NCBI GenBank assembly: GCA_963789515.1
Contig: CAWBKW010000008.1
Coordinates: 50,444 to 114,443 of the forward strand
Direction: 5' to 3'
DNA length: 64,000 nucleotides
Source: JBAXEO01 sp963789515
GTDB lineage: Bacteria; Actinomycetota; Coriobacteriia; Anaerosomatales; JAAXUF01
Below the pieces are notes generated by a model that saw nothing but the letters and a program-made list of their open reading frames with translations, made no database searches and was not told the DNA's origin. The position numbers and the translations under genes are program-made. Of this stretch, positions 7,246 through 19,030 are shown in pieces. Positions within the stretch are counted from its first letter, which is position 1. Each line of letters begins with the position of its first letter.

Positions 7246-9801
7246 CTAGGGTGCCACCTTGAATGCCACTCCGTCGAGGGAGTAGGTACCGGAAAGCGTG
7301 CTGAGGACGCTGTTCTTCTCCGCCTCCGAAGCAGTGTAGAAGTGCGAACCGTTCTTGGTGTTGAAGAAGCGGTACACACTGGCGGACCCGGTGGGAGCGG
7401 CGCTCACGGCGCACACATCGTAGGCCGGGCCGTCGTAGAGGTAGATCGCCGAGAGGTCCCTGATCACACGGTCCCGCTCTTCAGGAGCCGCGGTGTAGAA
7501 GTGCGAACCGTTCTTCTTGTTGTAGAAGCGGAACAGCGGGTCATCGTTGGCCGGGTTGGAGGTGTTGATGTAGTAGGCCACGCCGTCGAATGCGTAGGTA
7601 CCGGTGAGTGTCGAGAGGACGGTGTTCTTCTCGGCCTCGGATGCGGTGTAGAAGTGCGAACCGTTCTTCTTGTTGTAGAAGCGATAGACCGGCATGTTCG
7701 TCCGCGCCGGAGGGTCGTTGGCCTTGGGTATCGCGAGCAGGATCCCGTCGCGCGGGGCGAGCGTGACCGAACTCACGAGCTGGCCATCGTTGAAGACCGG
7801 CGCCTGCATGCCGAGGAGCTTGCGATACGGGGCGCCGAGCGGGACGGTGACCGCCGAACCTGTGGCGTTGACGAGAGCCGTGCCTCCGGTGAAGTCGCGT
7901 CGCCAGACGTCCGGACTTCCCTGCTGGACTCGGACGTCGTCGATCCAGACGGTTCCGGTCGATGTCCCGAAGGCCAGCACGGCCTGTGCCTGGCTGGCGG
8001 ACCCCGTCGCGGGCGCCGTGAGGGTGAACTCGCGCCATTCGGGAGTGACCTCGGAATGGCCGAGCCAGTCCAGGTTGTCGTAGGGCGCGGTCGCCTGCTG
8101 TATCCATGCGTCGACCGTGTGCGTCGTGTCGGCGCGCGCCCAGAAGGACATGGTGTACTCGCGTCCGCCGGTGATCGAAACCGGGTAGGAGACCTTGGCC
8201 GCCCAAGCGTCCCCGTCGGTCGAAGTGACGCCGACGCGGAGAGACGCCGCGCCGACCTTGCGGGTAGCGGTATCGAGTGTTCGGGATGCAGTCGCGTGCT
8301 CGGTCTGGAAGATCCACGACGCCAGGTGTGCGCTGGTGTCGAATCCGCCGGCCGCACCAACCAGGTTGGCCGCCGAACCCGTGACCGAGTACGCCGGTCC
8401 GGCGGGCTGTCCCAGCCAGCCCTTGCCTCTTCCGGCGCCGTCGTACTCGTCAAACCACAGCAGGCCGAGGGCTCCCTGGCCGTTGGTGTTTATCTCGTAG
8501 CTGAAGAACCCGTCGCCCATGAGGGCGGTGGTCAACCCGTAGCGCATCTTCTGGTAGTTCGGAACGAATCCGGGCTTGGTGGCGGGGTTGTCATAGGACC
8601 CGTCGCCTGTGGGGGACGCAGCGCTATCGTCTTCGTAAGTCTGGATGGTGGTGAGGTTTGGCTGGCGGCTCTGCGCGAGCCAATCGAAGTAGGAGCCTTC
8701 TTCCCGCGTGGGCCCGATGACCATCGGGCGCCAGCGGTATCCCTCCAGGTCGACGTTGGGAAAGCCCTCGAAGTTGTTCCCGTTGAGCAGGGTGAAGTTC
8801 GGCGCTCCCCAGTTGGTGACGATGAGCTTGCCATCCCCGATCGCGTTTCGGAGGCGGAGCTCGTAGCCGAAGACGCCGAGGTTCCAGGCGTTGTCGAAGG
8901 CTGCGTAGTCATCTGCGGGCACGCGGTTGGACCGGTCCGCGTCGATCGATCGGGCGGTCGAGTTGCCGATCAACCAGGACTCATCGGAGCCTGCGCGGTC
9001 GACCACTATTCCGTCCCACGAGTCGCTTGCGACCAGCGCCGCCCCGGTGCGCGCGTTGTACTCTGCCCAGGTCTCCGCACCGAAGCTCGAGTTGACGGTG
9101 ACCCGCGGGCAGGCGGCGGTCAGGTCCATCATCACGCTCTTGGGCCAGAACTTCACCGTCGCGGCGACGCGTGCGCCGGCGGCGTGGGCGGTGGCAGCCT
9201 TGACGACGCCCCGGCGCACGGTGAGCGCGCGCGCTCCTGCATCAACGCCCGTGACCAGTGCGATCTCGCCGTCGAGCACCACGGTGTCGCCGGGAACGAA
9301 GAGGGCTATCGACCCACCTGGCGTCGCGGCCGATACGGCCGAGACCGACAGCCGCGTGGCGGTCGCGTCGACCGGTTGCGAGAGCGTCGCGCCGACTTGG
9401 GTGAGAAGCCACTGCGCAGGCACCGCTCGAATCTGGGCGTTCTTCGAGTCGGACGCCGGGAGGTTCGGATCGAAGTTGACCTCGGAGGCGCTCGTCGACG
9501 TGAGCAGGATCTCGGAGGGGTTGAACGACCGGATCGAAGCCAGTGCGGGGCGGTCCCAGTCTCCCAGACACAGCCAGTCGTAGCGCGCGAGTTGCTGTGG
9601 TGACTGTGTCGACGTCTTCGGCCACCAGATCGAGAGCCGAGGGAAAGGAGTCGTGAGCGGGGTGCCGGGCGTCAGGTTCGCGGCATCTGCTGTCGAGACC
9701 GCCGTGGCACCGACGACCGTCATGGCGATCGCGGCGATCGTAGCCCAGCGCAGAAGCCATCTACTCGGCGAGCGGGTACTCATACCTGTCTTATCGGCCA
9801 T
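7246..9801 (-). CDS. Secreted glycosidase-like surface protein with carbohydrate-binding domain and three DUF5648 repeats
   Basis: An 851-residue exported protein. The N-terminus has a signal peptide (basic stretch, hydrophobic core, cleavage near TADAA, about residue 40). The next 430 residues resemble putative TIM-barrel glycosyl hydrolases of the GHL15 type (SIWWPKTSTQSPQQLARYD, DGIVVDRAGSDE, LDGEIALVTG insert); this assignment is tentative. A jelly-roll carbohydrate-binding-like module follows (GREYTMSFWARADTTHTVDA...TVWIDDVRVQQGS). The C-terminal 140 residues hold three repeats built on YRFYNKKNGSHFYTASEAEK, the DUF5648 pattern. ATG 9801 has AGGAAG five bases upstream. It is likely cell-surface polysaccharide binding or cleavage; no sortase motif is seen. 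Confidence 0.8.
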   Translation of the reverse strand: MADKTGMSTRSPSRWLLRWATIAAIAMTVVGATAVSTADAANLTPGTPLTTPFPRLSIWWPKTSTQSPQQLARYDWLCLGDWDRPALASIRSFNPSEILLTSTSASEVNFDPNLPASDSKNAQIRAVPAQWLLTQVGATLSQPVDATATRLSVSAVSAATPGGSIALFVPGDTVVLDGEIALVTGVDAGARALTVRRGVVKAATAHAAGARVAATVKFWPKSVMMDLTAACPRVTVNSSFGAETWAEYNARTGAALVASDSWDGIVVDRAGSDESWLIGNSTARSIDADRSNRVPADDYAAFDNAWNLGVFGYELRLRNAIGDGKLIVTNWGAPNFTLLNGNNFEGFPNVDLEGYRWRPMVIGPTREEGSYFDWLAQSRQPNLTTIQTYEDDSAASPTGDGSYDNPATKPGFVPNYQKMRYGLTTALMGDGFFSYEINTNGQGALGLLWFDEYDGAGRGKGWLGQPAGPAYSVTGSAANLVGAAGGFDTSAHLASWIFQTEHATASRTLDTATRKVGAASLRVGVTSTDGDAWAAKVSYPVSITGGREYTMSFWARADTTHTVDAWIQQATAPYDNLDWLGHSEVTPEWREFTLTAPATGSASQAQAVLAFGTSTGTVWIDDVRVQQGSPDVWRRDFTGGTALVNATGSAVTVPLGAPYRKLLGMQAPVFNDGQLVSSVTLAPRDGILLAIPKANDPPARTNMPVYRFYNKKNGSHFYTASEAEKNTVLSTLTGTYAFDGVAYYINTSNPANDDPLFRFYNKKNGSHFYTAAPEERDRVIRDLSAIYLYDGPAYDVCAVSAAPTGSASVYRFFNTKNGSHFYTASEAEKNSVLSTLSGTYSLDGVAFKVAP

Positions 9802-9824
9802 AGGTACTTCCTGGTCAAGTGGAA

Positions 9825-9900
9825 ATCGGACTCCGGAGCGCTCAGCGAATCCCCATCGGTTGCGCTGTGCCCGCAAGTTCGCAGGTGGGGTGGGGATCCC
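9825..9900 (-). other. Structured 5' leader of the surface-protein gene
   Basis: The 180-base gap between glnD and the surface-protein gene contains nested inverted repeats: ATCCCCA 9849-9855 pairs with TGGGGAT 9891-9897, enclosing CCCGC 9870-9874 with GCAGG 9881-9885, plus short palindromes nearer the gene. This is consistent with an mRNA leader structure. I cannot match it convincingly to a known riboswitch class. Confidence 0.3.
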
Positions 9901-9981
9901 CGCTCTCCAGAGTTCACAGACCGCAGGGTCCGGCCGTCGATCCAAGCGCACTTCGTGCCAGTTCGGGCACGCTCAGCGGTA

Positions 9982-12234
9982 TCACCGGACCTCCCGGAGG
10001 CGCATGGCGAGGTGACCGAGGGCTCCCGGATCATCGACCGGTCCGCCGTCCGGCCCCACGACGTGGAACGTGTCGAGTGCGACGCCGTCCACGGTCATGA
10101 CATTCGCCCAACGGATGTCCAGTCCCGCCAAGGAGACCGCCCGAGCGAGGTCGTGGAGCAGACCGGGTCTGTCCGGCGCCGAGACGAGGACGGCCGTGTC
10201 CCACCCGGCGGACTCGATCTCGACGCTGACCGATCCGCGCCGACGCGCCGGATAGTGCGCGCGCCGTTCGGTCAGGCGTGTCTGGAGTTCGAGACGGTCC
10301 TTGAGCGCCGCTCGCAGCAGCCGTTCGAACGTCACGAAGGTGTCCGTGCTCACGGGCCTGCGCGTCGCCGAACTGACCATGAATGTGTCCAACGCGACGC
10401 TCCCGGACGATCCGTACGCGTCGAGCGCCAGGATGTCGAGCCCGGCGAGCGCCATCGCCCCGGCGATGCGGGCAAGGAGTTCGGGACGGTCGACGGCCGC
10501 GACGGTGACCGCCCACGTCCCGTCGACAGGACCCGGTCCAACCGCCACGCGAGCATCCTCGGCTGAACTCTGCTCCAGGGAAGAAACGAGTTTCGCCTGC
10601 CGCGCGACCTGATCGGGTTCTCGGCTGGCGAGATAGCGCAGCGGTGCGGAGGCGACGAACGCCTGCTCCGGGGCGGAAGCACCTGCTGCGGCCATGCGTG
10701 CGAGCGCCTCATCGCGCACAGTCGCACCGTGAGACGCGATGCCGGCTCCGTCGACCTCATCGGAGAGCGCGGCATCGAGTCGCGAGACCAGGATGCCGAC
10801 GAGGGTGGCGGTCCAGGCGCTCCAGGTCGATGGCCCGGTGGCGCGCGAGTCGGCTGCCGTCAGAAGGTGCAGCGGCGCGACGAGCCGGCGATCGCCGATC
10901 CGCGCGGCCGCTGCGAGGATCGCGTTCTCGTCGTCGAGGTCTATCCGCGTCGCGGTCTCGATGAGCTCGAGATGCAGGCGCACCAGTTCGCCGGCGTCAC
11001 ACGCGGTATCCGGTGCGAGGCCGAGCCTCTCGGCCAGCGCACGGGCGGGTTCGGCTCCTCGTGCGGCGTGGCCCGCTCCCGGATCGCGCTTTCCCGCATC
11101 GTGCGCGAGTGCGGCCGTTTGCACGACGCGCAGGTCCCCGACGGCGGCACGGGAGCGCGCGAGGGCGGCCTCACTGGTTGGTGTCACAAGCGATGCTGCG
11201 GCCACGAGCGAGTGGGCGCCCACGGTGAGCCGGTGTCCGAGGCCAGGTCGTCTCAAGGTCATGAGCTCTCGGAAGCCCGGAGCGAGTTCGTCGAGCCGCC
11301 CGGCCTGCGCGGCCTGTTCCAGAGGCGGGAGTGAGGGCTCACCGGCATCGAGCAGCGCGAAGAGCTCGGCTGCCGAGAGCGGACGGTCGACCATGGCGGG
11401 CCCACCGCTTGCGCGTGCACGCACCCTCAGGAGAACCAGCGCGGTCTCAGCGAGTGCGCACTGCACCTCGCCAGCATCGACGGTGAGCAGCGATTCCGCC
11501 GCGTCCAGCGTCATGCGCTGGCCGAGTCCTGCGCGGCCGAGCTCCCAGCGCGCAGCGGAGACGACGTCCGCGGCGCGCATGACAGAGTCCACCTCGGCTT
11601 GGGAGGCGAGCCCCGTCCGCACGAGCGCTTGTGGGGACCGAGTCACGGCTCCGGAAGTGATGGCCGCGATCCACACGAGCTCGTCGAAGTCGCGCCGTCC
11701 GCCGGCATCCTCCTTGAGGTCCGGCTCGAGCGCGTACGGAGTGCCGGGCCGCGGTCGGTCGGCGATCTCGGCCATGAGCCGCCGGGACCGCTTGTGCGCG
11801 CTTGCGGCACACTCTGCGAGCACGTTCCCAACCCACTCCGAGTCGCCCGCAAGAGGGCGCGCGGTGAGCGCCGCGGTGCACGTTTGGACGTCCTCGCGTG
11901 TCACGCGAAGCTGCTCGCGCCGAGACCGGACCTGGTGCCCGACCGACAGCCCCGCGTCCCACAGCGGGTAGAGGACGGCTTCGACGAACGGTCTGAGTGC
12001 GCCGGAGGGCTCGTCGGAGAGCACCAGGAGGTCAAGATCGCTCGTCGGAAGCAGCGCACCGGCACCCCAACCGCCGAGAGCCGCGAGTCCCCAGCGGCCC
12101 CGGAGGTGCGGTGAGGCCGCCTCGGCGAGATTCCGGACGACCTCATCGGTCCGATCGGACAGGCGTCGGGCGGCGCCTATTCCCGGCTCGGAGCTGCGGA
12201 GAATCCGCTCACGCTCGGCGCGATAGGATTCCAT
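9982..12234 (-). CDS. glnD: GlnD, PII uridylyltransferase/uridylyl-removing enzyme
   Basis: Bifunctional nitrogen sensor of 750 residues that modifies the PII protein encoded immediately upstream. Domains in order: nucleotidyltransferase with GGWGAGALLPTSDLDLLVL (Asp66 and Asp68 as metal ligands), an HD domain with HRLTVGAHSLVAAA and LAHDAGKRDPGAGH, then two ACT domains near the C-terminus (ATRRPVSTDTFVTFERLLRA and the final SAPDRPGLLHDLARAVSLAGL). It is shorter than the E. coli enzyme (890), as in actinobacteria. ATG 12234 starts 3 bases after the glnB stop, so the genes are coupled. In several actinobacteria GlnD adenylylates PII instead; which nucleotide is used here cannot be told from sequence. 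Confidence 0.92.
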   Translation of the reverse strand: MESYRAERERILRSSEPGIGAARRLSDRTDEVVRNLAEAASPHLRGRWGLAALGGWGAGALLPTSDLDLLVLSDEPSGALRPFVEAVLYPLWDAGLSVGHQVRSRREQLRVTREDVQTCTAALTARPLAGDSEWVGNVLAECAASAHKRSRRLMAEIADRPRPGTPYALEPDLKEDAGGRRDFDELVWIAAITSGAVTRSPQALVRTGLASQAEVDSVMRAADVVSAARWELGRAGLGQRMTLDAAESLLTVDAGEVQCALAETALVLLRVRARASGGPAMVDRPLSAAELFALLDAGEPSLPPLEQAAQAGRLDELAPGFRELMTLRRPGLGHRLTVGAHSLVAAASLVTPTSEAALARSRAAVGDLRVVQTAALAHDAGKRDPGAGHAARGAEPARALAERLGLAPDTACDAGELVRLHLELIETATRIDLDDENAILAAAARIGDRRLVAPLHLLTAADSRATGPSTWSAWTATLVGILVSRLDAALSDEVDGAGIASHGATVRDEALARMAAAGASAPEQAFVASAPLRYLASREPDQVARQAKLVSSLEQSSAEDARVAVGPGPVDGTWAVTVAAVDRPELLARIAGAMALAGLDILALDAYGSSGSVALDTFMVSSATRRPVSTDTFVTFERLLRAALKDRLELQTRLTERRAHYPARRRGSVSVEIESAGWDTAVLVSAPDRPGLLHDLARAVSLAGLDIRWANVMTVDGVALDTFHVVGPDGGPVDDPGALGHLAMRLREVR

Positions 12235-12237
12235 GAG

Positions 12238-12576
12238 CTAGAGCGCGTCCGGACCCCGCTCGCCGGTGCGGATGCGCACGGCAGAGGTGACATCAGTGGT
12301 GAAGATCTTGCCGTCGCCGATCTTCTCCGTCCGCGCGGCGCTGAGGATCGCGTTCTCAACGGCGTCGGCGATCGAGTCGTCGACCACGACCTCGACTTTG
12401 ACCTTGGGCACGAACTCGACCGTGTACTCGGTGCCCCGGTAGATCTCGGTATGGCCCATCTGCCTGCCGTAGCCTCGAACGTCCGTCACGGTCATGCCCG
12501 CCACTCCCACCGCGTTGAGGGCTTCCTTAACGTCGTCGAGCTTATGCGGCTTGATGATGGCCTCGATCTTCTTCAT
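12238..12576 (-). CDS. glnB: PII nitrogen regulatory protein
   Basis: A 112-residue trimeric signal protein that reports 2-oxoglutarate, ATP/ADP and glutamine status. The T-loop YRGTEYTVEFVPKVKVEVVV contains Tyr51, the residue modified by GlnD. The C-terminal signature KIGDGKIFTTDVTSAVRIRTGERG is also present. AGGAG precedes the ATG by eight bases. It lies between amt and glnD on the minus strand, the usual amt-glnK-glnD order of actinobacteria, where PII (GlnK type) plugs the ammonium channel; glnK is therefore an equally good name. Confidence 0.96.
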   Translation of the reverse strand: MKKIEAIIKPHKLDDVKEALNAVGVAGMTVTDVRGYGRQMGHTEIYRGTEYTVEFVPKVKVEVVVDDSIADAVENAILSAARTEKIGDGKIFTTDVTSAVRIRTGERGPDAL

Positions 12577-12654
12577 GACATGTCTCCTGGTTCTGTCTGT
12601 CCCTCGTGTCGCGGCACGCGGCCGCCGATTCGGTCTCCGCGGGCGGGAGAGCGG

Positions 12655-13893
12655 CTAGTCGAGAATGTAACCCTCTTCGGAGTGTTCGGCGATGTCGAGC
12701 CCGCGAGATTCGGTCTCGGCATCGACGCGCAATCCCACCGTTGCGTCCGTAAGCTTGAGGATGACCAGGCTGACGACGAATGAGAACGCCCAGGCGGCAA
12801 CCACGCCGACGAGCTGGATCAGCACCTGCTGCGGCGCGCCGTAGAGCAGCCCGTCGCGTCCGGCGGAGTTGATGGCCACCGTGGCGAACACTCCGGTGAG
12901 GATCGCGCCGGTGGTTCCACCCACGCCGTGGATACCCACGACGTCGAGCGCGTCGTCGAAACCGAACTTGGTCTTGAGTCCCAACGCGAAGTAGCACAGC
13001 GTGCCCGCGATGGCGCCGATCAGGACCGCAGCCCAGGGCTCGACGAAGCCGGCGGCGGGCGTCACCGCGACGAGACCCGCGACCGCACCCGACGCCGCGC
13101 CGAGCACCGTGGGCCTGCCGGAGTGGAACGACTCGGCGAGCACCCAGGTGATGAGCGCGGCTGCGGCGGCGACGTGCGTGTTGAGGAACGCCGAGCCCGC
13201 GAGCTGGTTGGCCGCAAGCGCGGAGCCGGCGTTGAACCCGAACCACCCGAACCACAGGATGCCGGCGCCGAGAACGGTCAGTGGCAGGTTGTGGGGATGG
13301 ATGGCGTCCGTTCCGAGTCCCTTGCGCTTGCCCAGCAGCAGCGCGGCCGCCAAAGCCGCCGCAGCCGATGAGATGTGGACGACCGTGCCGCCTGCGAAGT
13401 CAAGGGCGCCGAGCTTGAAGAGCCACCCTTCCGGCTGCCACACCCAATGGGCGAGCGGGCTGTAGACGAAGATGGCCCACAACACCGTGAACATCACGTA
13501 CGCCTTGAACTTCATCCGCTCGGCGACGGCGCCCGTGATCAGCCCGACGGTGATGATCGCGAACATGCCCTGGTACATCGCGTAGACCGTGAGGGGGATC
13601 GTCGGTGCGAGCGGCGCCAGCTGGTCCGAGACCCCGTTGAGGCCGAGGTAGGTGAGCCCGCCGATGAACGGCGCGAGGGCCCCGGTGCCGTTGCTGAAGG
13701 CCAGCGAGTAGCCGAAGAGGAACCAGATGATCGTCACGGAGCCCATCGCGAAGAAGCTCTGCATGGTCGTGGAGAGCACGTTCTTGCGCCGGACCATGCC
13801 GCTGTAGAACGCCGCAAGTCCGGGCGTCATGAACAGCACCATGGCCGCCGAGGCGAGCATCCATGCGGTATCGCCGCTGTTGAGACCCTGCAT
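12655..13893 (-). CDS. amt: Ammonium channel/transporter Amt
   Basis: An 11-helix membrane channel of 412 residues for ammonium. Typical segments are MLASAAMVLFMTPGLAAFYSGM near the N-terminus, WFGFNAGSALAANQLAG and DFAGGTVVHISSAAAALAAA. The short cytoplasmic tail ends ETESRGLDIAEHSEEGYILD, the region that contacts PII. ATG 13893 has GAAGGAG seven bases upstream; longer frames reach into uvrA on the other strand and are not real. First gene of the amt-glnB-glnD unit, so its promoter should lie in 13894-14127. Confidence 0.95.
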   Translation of the reverse strand: MQGLNSGDTAWMLASAAMVLFMTPGLAAFYSGMVRRKNVLSTTMQSFFAMGSVTIIWFLFGYSLAFSNGTGALAPFIGGLTYLGLNGVSDQLAPLAPTIPLTVYAMYQGMFAIITVGLITGAVAERMKFKAYVMFTVLWAIFVYSPLAHWVWQPEGWLFKLGALDFAGGTVVHISSAAAALAAALLLGKRKGLGTDAIHPHNLPLTVLGAGILWFGWFGFNAGSALAANQLAGSAFLNTHVAAAAALITWVLAESFHSGRPTVLGAASGAVAGLVAVTPAAGFVEPWAAVLIGAIAGTLCYFALGLKTKFGFDDALDVVGIHGVGGTTGAILTGVFATVAINSAGRDGLLYGAPQQVLIQLVGVVAAWAFSFVVSLVILKLTDATVGLRVDAETESRGLDIAEHSEEGYILD

Positions 13894-13969
13894 CGTCCTG
13901 CTCCTTCGTCGCGGTGTCGATGGTGTGCATTGGCGGCGGATGGGACCCCGCTGCACCCCGAGTGGGTGA

Positions 13970-13981
13970 GACCGTACGGTC
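13970..13981. promoter_or_regulatory. Palindrome and GAAAC/GTTTC motifs between amt and uvrA
   Basis: GACCGTACGGTC is a perfect 12-base palindrome about 80 bases upstream of amt. Next to it GTTTC occurs twice with a 6-base spacer (13987-14001), and two GAAAC motifs follow within about 45 bases. Actinobacterial GlnR sites use repeated GAAAC-like boxes, so a nitrogen-regulator site is possible. No clear -35/-10 pair could be assigned. Confidence 0.3.
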
Positions 13982-14127
13982 CGTATGTTTCCTGAGTGTT
14001 TCTGACAGAGGTCGTAGCCGTGAAACATCGCCATCCGGGCGAAACACACTCGCAAGCGAGGCTGGGGTCTTGCCCGCGGGCGTACAATGAAGGTTCGGCC
14101 GCAGACACCAGCTTGAAGGGATCCGGA

Positions 14128-17049
<2,922 letters not shown>

Positions 17050-17053
17050 GGCG

Positions 17054-18940
17054 ATGTCCGCGGACCATCCCTCCATCGCCGAGCAGGTGGCGTCCGCACC
17101 GGACGCGCCGGGCGTCTACCTGTGGAAGTCCGCCGACGGCGCGGTGCTCTACGTGGGGAAGGCCAAATCGCTGCGCAAACGGATGCGGCAGTACACCAGC
17201 GGGCAAGACGAGCGGGAGAAGATCCCGTTGATGATGGAGCAGGTCGCGAGCTTCGACTACGTGGTAACGGCGACCGAGGTCGAATCGCTCGTGCTCGAGA
17301 AGAACCTCATCCGGCAGTTCAAACCGCCCTACAACGTCGATTACCGCGACGACAAGTCGTACCCCTTCATCGCGCTGACACTCGGCGATCCGTTCCCGGC
17401 CATCAAGTTCACGCGCGAGAAGCACAAGCCAGGCACCCGATACTTCGGTCCCTACACCGACTCCCGTGCGGCGCGCGACACGGTCGACACCGTGCGCCGC
17501 ATCGTGCCGATCTGCCGAGCCACCTGCAACGAGTGGAAGTGGGTCAACGACCACGACGGTGTCGGCCGCGGCAGAGCGTGTTTCGACTCGCACGTCGGTC
17601 TCGGCCCGGGGCCCTGCATCAACGCGTGCTCGACCAGCGAGTATTCCGAGAACGTCCGGCGCATCGAGGGGTTTCTCTCGGGCAAGCACGACGACCTCGA
17701 GGTCGAGCTCGCGCGCCGGATGCACGAGGCGGCCGAGGATCTCGATTTCGAGAGCGCGGCGCGCTACCGCAACCGGCTCGAAGCTGTCGAAGCGATCCGC
17801 GGCAGGCAGAAGGTGGTCTCGGCGCGTCCCCTCGAGATGGACGTCGTCGGCTTCTACCGCGAGGAGACGGTCGCCGGTGTGCACCTGTTCGTCGTGCGTG
17901 AGGGGCGCGTGCTCTACGGCAACGAGTTCGTGCTCGACAAGGGCCTCGACGTCTCGCTGTCCGAGCTCGTCGACGGCTTCCTGCTGCGGTACTACGCCGA
18001 CGGCGCGCAGGTGCCCCGCGAGATCGTGCTGCCTGCGCTACCCGAGGATGCGGATACGGTCGAGGAGTGGCTGACCTCACTTCGCCCCGACCGCGCCGCG
18101 CGCGTGCGGCTCACCGTCCCGCAGCGTGCGGAGCGACGCGGCCTGCTCGCGCTCGCCGAGGACAACGCGCGCCACACGCTCATGCGCTTCAAGGTCCGTA
18201 CCCGATACGACGAGGAGCGGCTCAACTCGGCACTCCTGCAGCTCGAGAGTGCCCTGGCGCTTCCGGCGGCGCCCCTGCGCATCGAGTGCTACGACATCTC
18301 GACCCTGCACGGCACGCAGTCGGTGGGCTCGATGGTGGTCTTCACCAACGGCCGGCCGGACCCGAAGAGCTACCGCCGCTTCCGCGTGCGGCTCGACTCC
18401 GGTGAGGCCAACGACGTCGCCATGATGGGCGAGGTGTTGCGGCGCCGGTTCTCGCCGGAGCGCCTCGCGGACGGCCGGTTCGGCAAGCGGCCGGACCTGG
18501 TGATCGTCGACGGGGGCAAGCCGCAACTCGCAGCTGCAACGGCAGTGCTGCGCTCACTCGGCGTGGACGACATCCCGGTCGCTGGCCTCGCCAAGCGCGA
18601 AGAGGAGCTGTTCGTCGGCTGGACCGACGAGCCGGTGATACTGCCCGCGGGAGCACCCTCACTCTATCTGGTCAAGCGCGTGCGTGACGAGGCCCACCGC
18701 TTCGCTATCACCTACCACCGCGAACTGCGGGGCAAGGCCATGACGGCGAGTGAGCTCGACGCCATCGATGGGGTGGGTCCGAAACGCAAGAAGGCGCTGC
18801 TGAAGGCTTTCGGCTCACTGAAGCGATTGCGCGCGGCTTCGGCGGCAGAGATCGCCGAGGTTCCCGGCATCCCGCGCGAGGTCGCCGATCGGATCGTGGC
18901 GGCTCTGCGGCCGACGATGCCCCCGGTGAGCCCGCCCTGA
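17054..18940 (+). CDS. uvrC: UvrC, excinuclease ABC subunit C
   Basis: The dual-incision nuclease of nucleotide excision repair, 628 residues. It has an N-terminal GIY-YIG domain (APGVYLWKSADGAVLYVGKA), a UVR domain at about 210-245 (ARRMHEAAEDLDFESAARYRN) for contact with UvrB, the RNase H-like 5' nuclease domain (CYDISTLHGTQSVGSMVVF, VIVDGGKPQLAAA), and a C-terminal helix-hairpin-helix pair (IDGVGPKRKKALLKAFGSL, VPGIPREVADRIV). The ATG lies 4 bases after the uvrA stop, so the two are one operon; the ribosome site is weak, suggesting coupling. Confidence 0.96.
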   Translation: MSADHPSIAEQVASAPDAPGVYLWKSADGAVLYVGKAKSLRKRMRQYTSGQDEREKIPLMMEQVASFDYVVTATEVESLVLEKNLIRQFKPPYNVDYRDDKSYPFIALTLGDPFPAIKFTREKHKPGTRYFGPYTDSRAARDTVDTVRRIVPICRATCNEWKWVNDHDGVGRGRACFDSHVGLGPGPCINACSTSEYSENVRRIEGFLSGKHDDLEVELARRMHEAAEDLDFESAARYRNRLEAVEAIRGRQKVVSARPLEMDVVGFYREETVAGVHLFVVREGRVLYGNEFVLDKGLDVSLSELVDGFLLRYYADGAQVPREIVLPALPEDADTVEEWLTSLRPDRAARVRLTVPQRAERRGLLALAEDNARHTLMRFKVRTRYDEERLNSALLQLESALALPAAPLRIECYDISTLHGTQSVGSMVVFTNGRPDPKSYRRFRVRLDSGEANDVAMMGEVLRRRFSPERLADGRFGKRPDLVIVDGGKPQLAAATAVLRSLGVDDIPVAGLAKREEELFVGWTDEPVILPAGAPSLYLVKRVRDEAHRFAITYHRELRGKAMTASELDAIDGVGPKRKKALLKAFGSLKRLRAASAAEIAEVPGIPREVADRIVAALRPTMPPVSPP

Positions 18941-19008
18941 TCAGCGGCACATCTCTCGCTGCGACTGTCTCGGCAGTCCGGTTTGGCGGGCGATTCGCTG
19001 GCGCACGG

Positions 19009-19014
19009 TATACT
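19009..19014 (+). promoter_or_regulatory. -10 element upstream of the polysaccharide deacetylase
   Basis: TATACT 17 bases before the GAGGAGG-preceded ATG at 19031; no convincing -35. This suggests the gene is transcribed independently of uvrAC. Confidence 0.35.
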
Positions 19015-19030
19015 CGCCTCGAGGAGGACG

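Noticed and set aside
7189..9603. An open frame of 804 codons on the plus strand opposite the surface-protein gene
   Set aside because: Product is Arg/Gly/Val-rich without domains; the minus-strand frame has a signal peptide, recognisable modules and a ribosome site.
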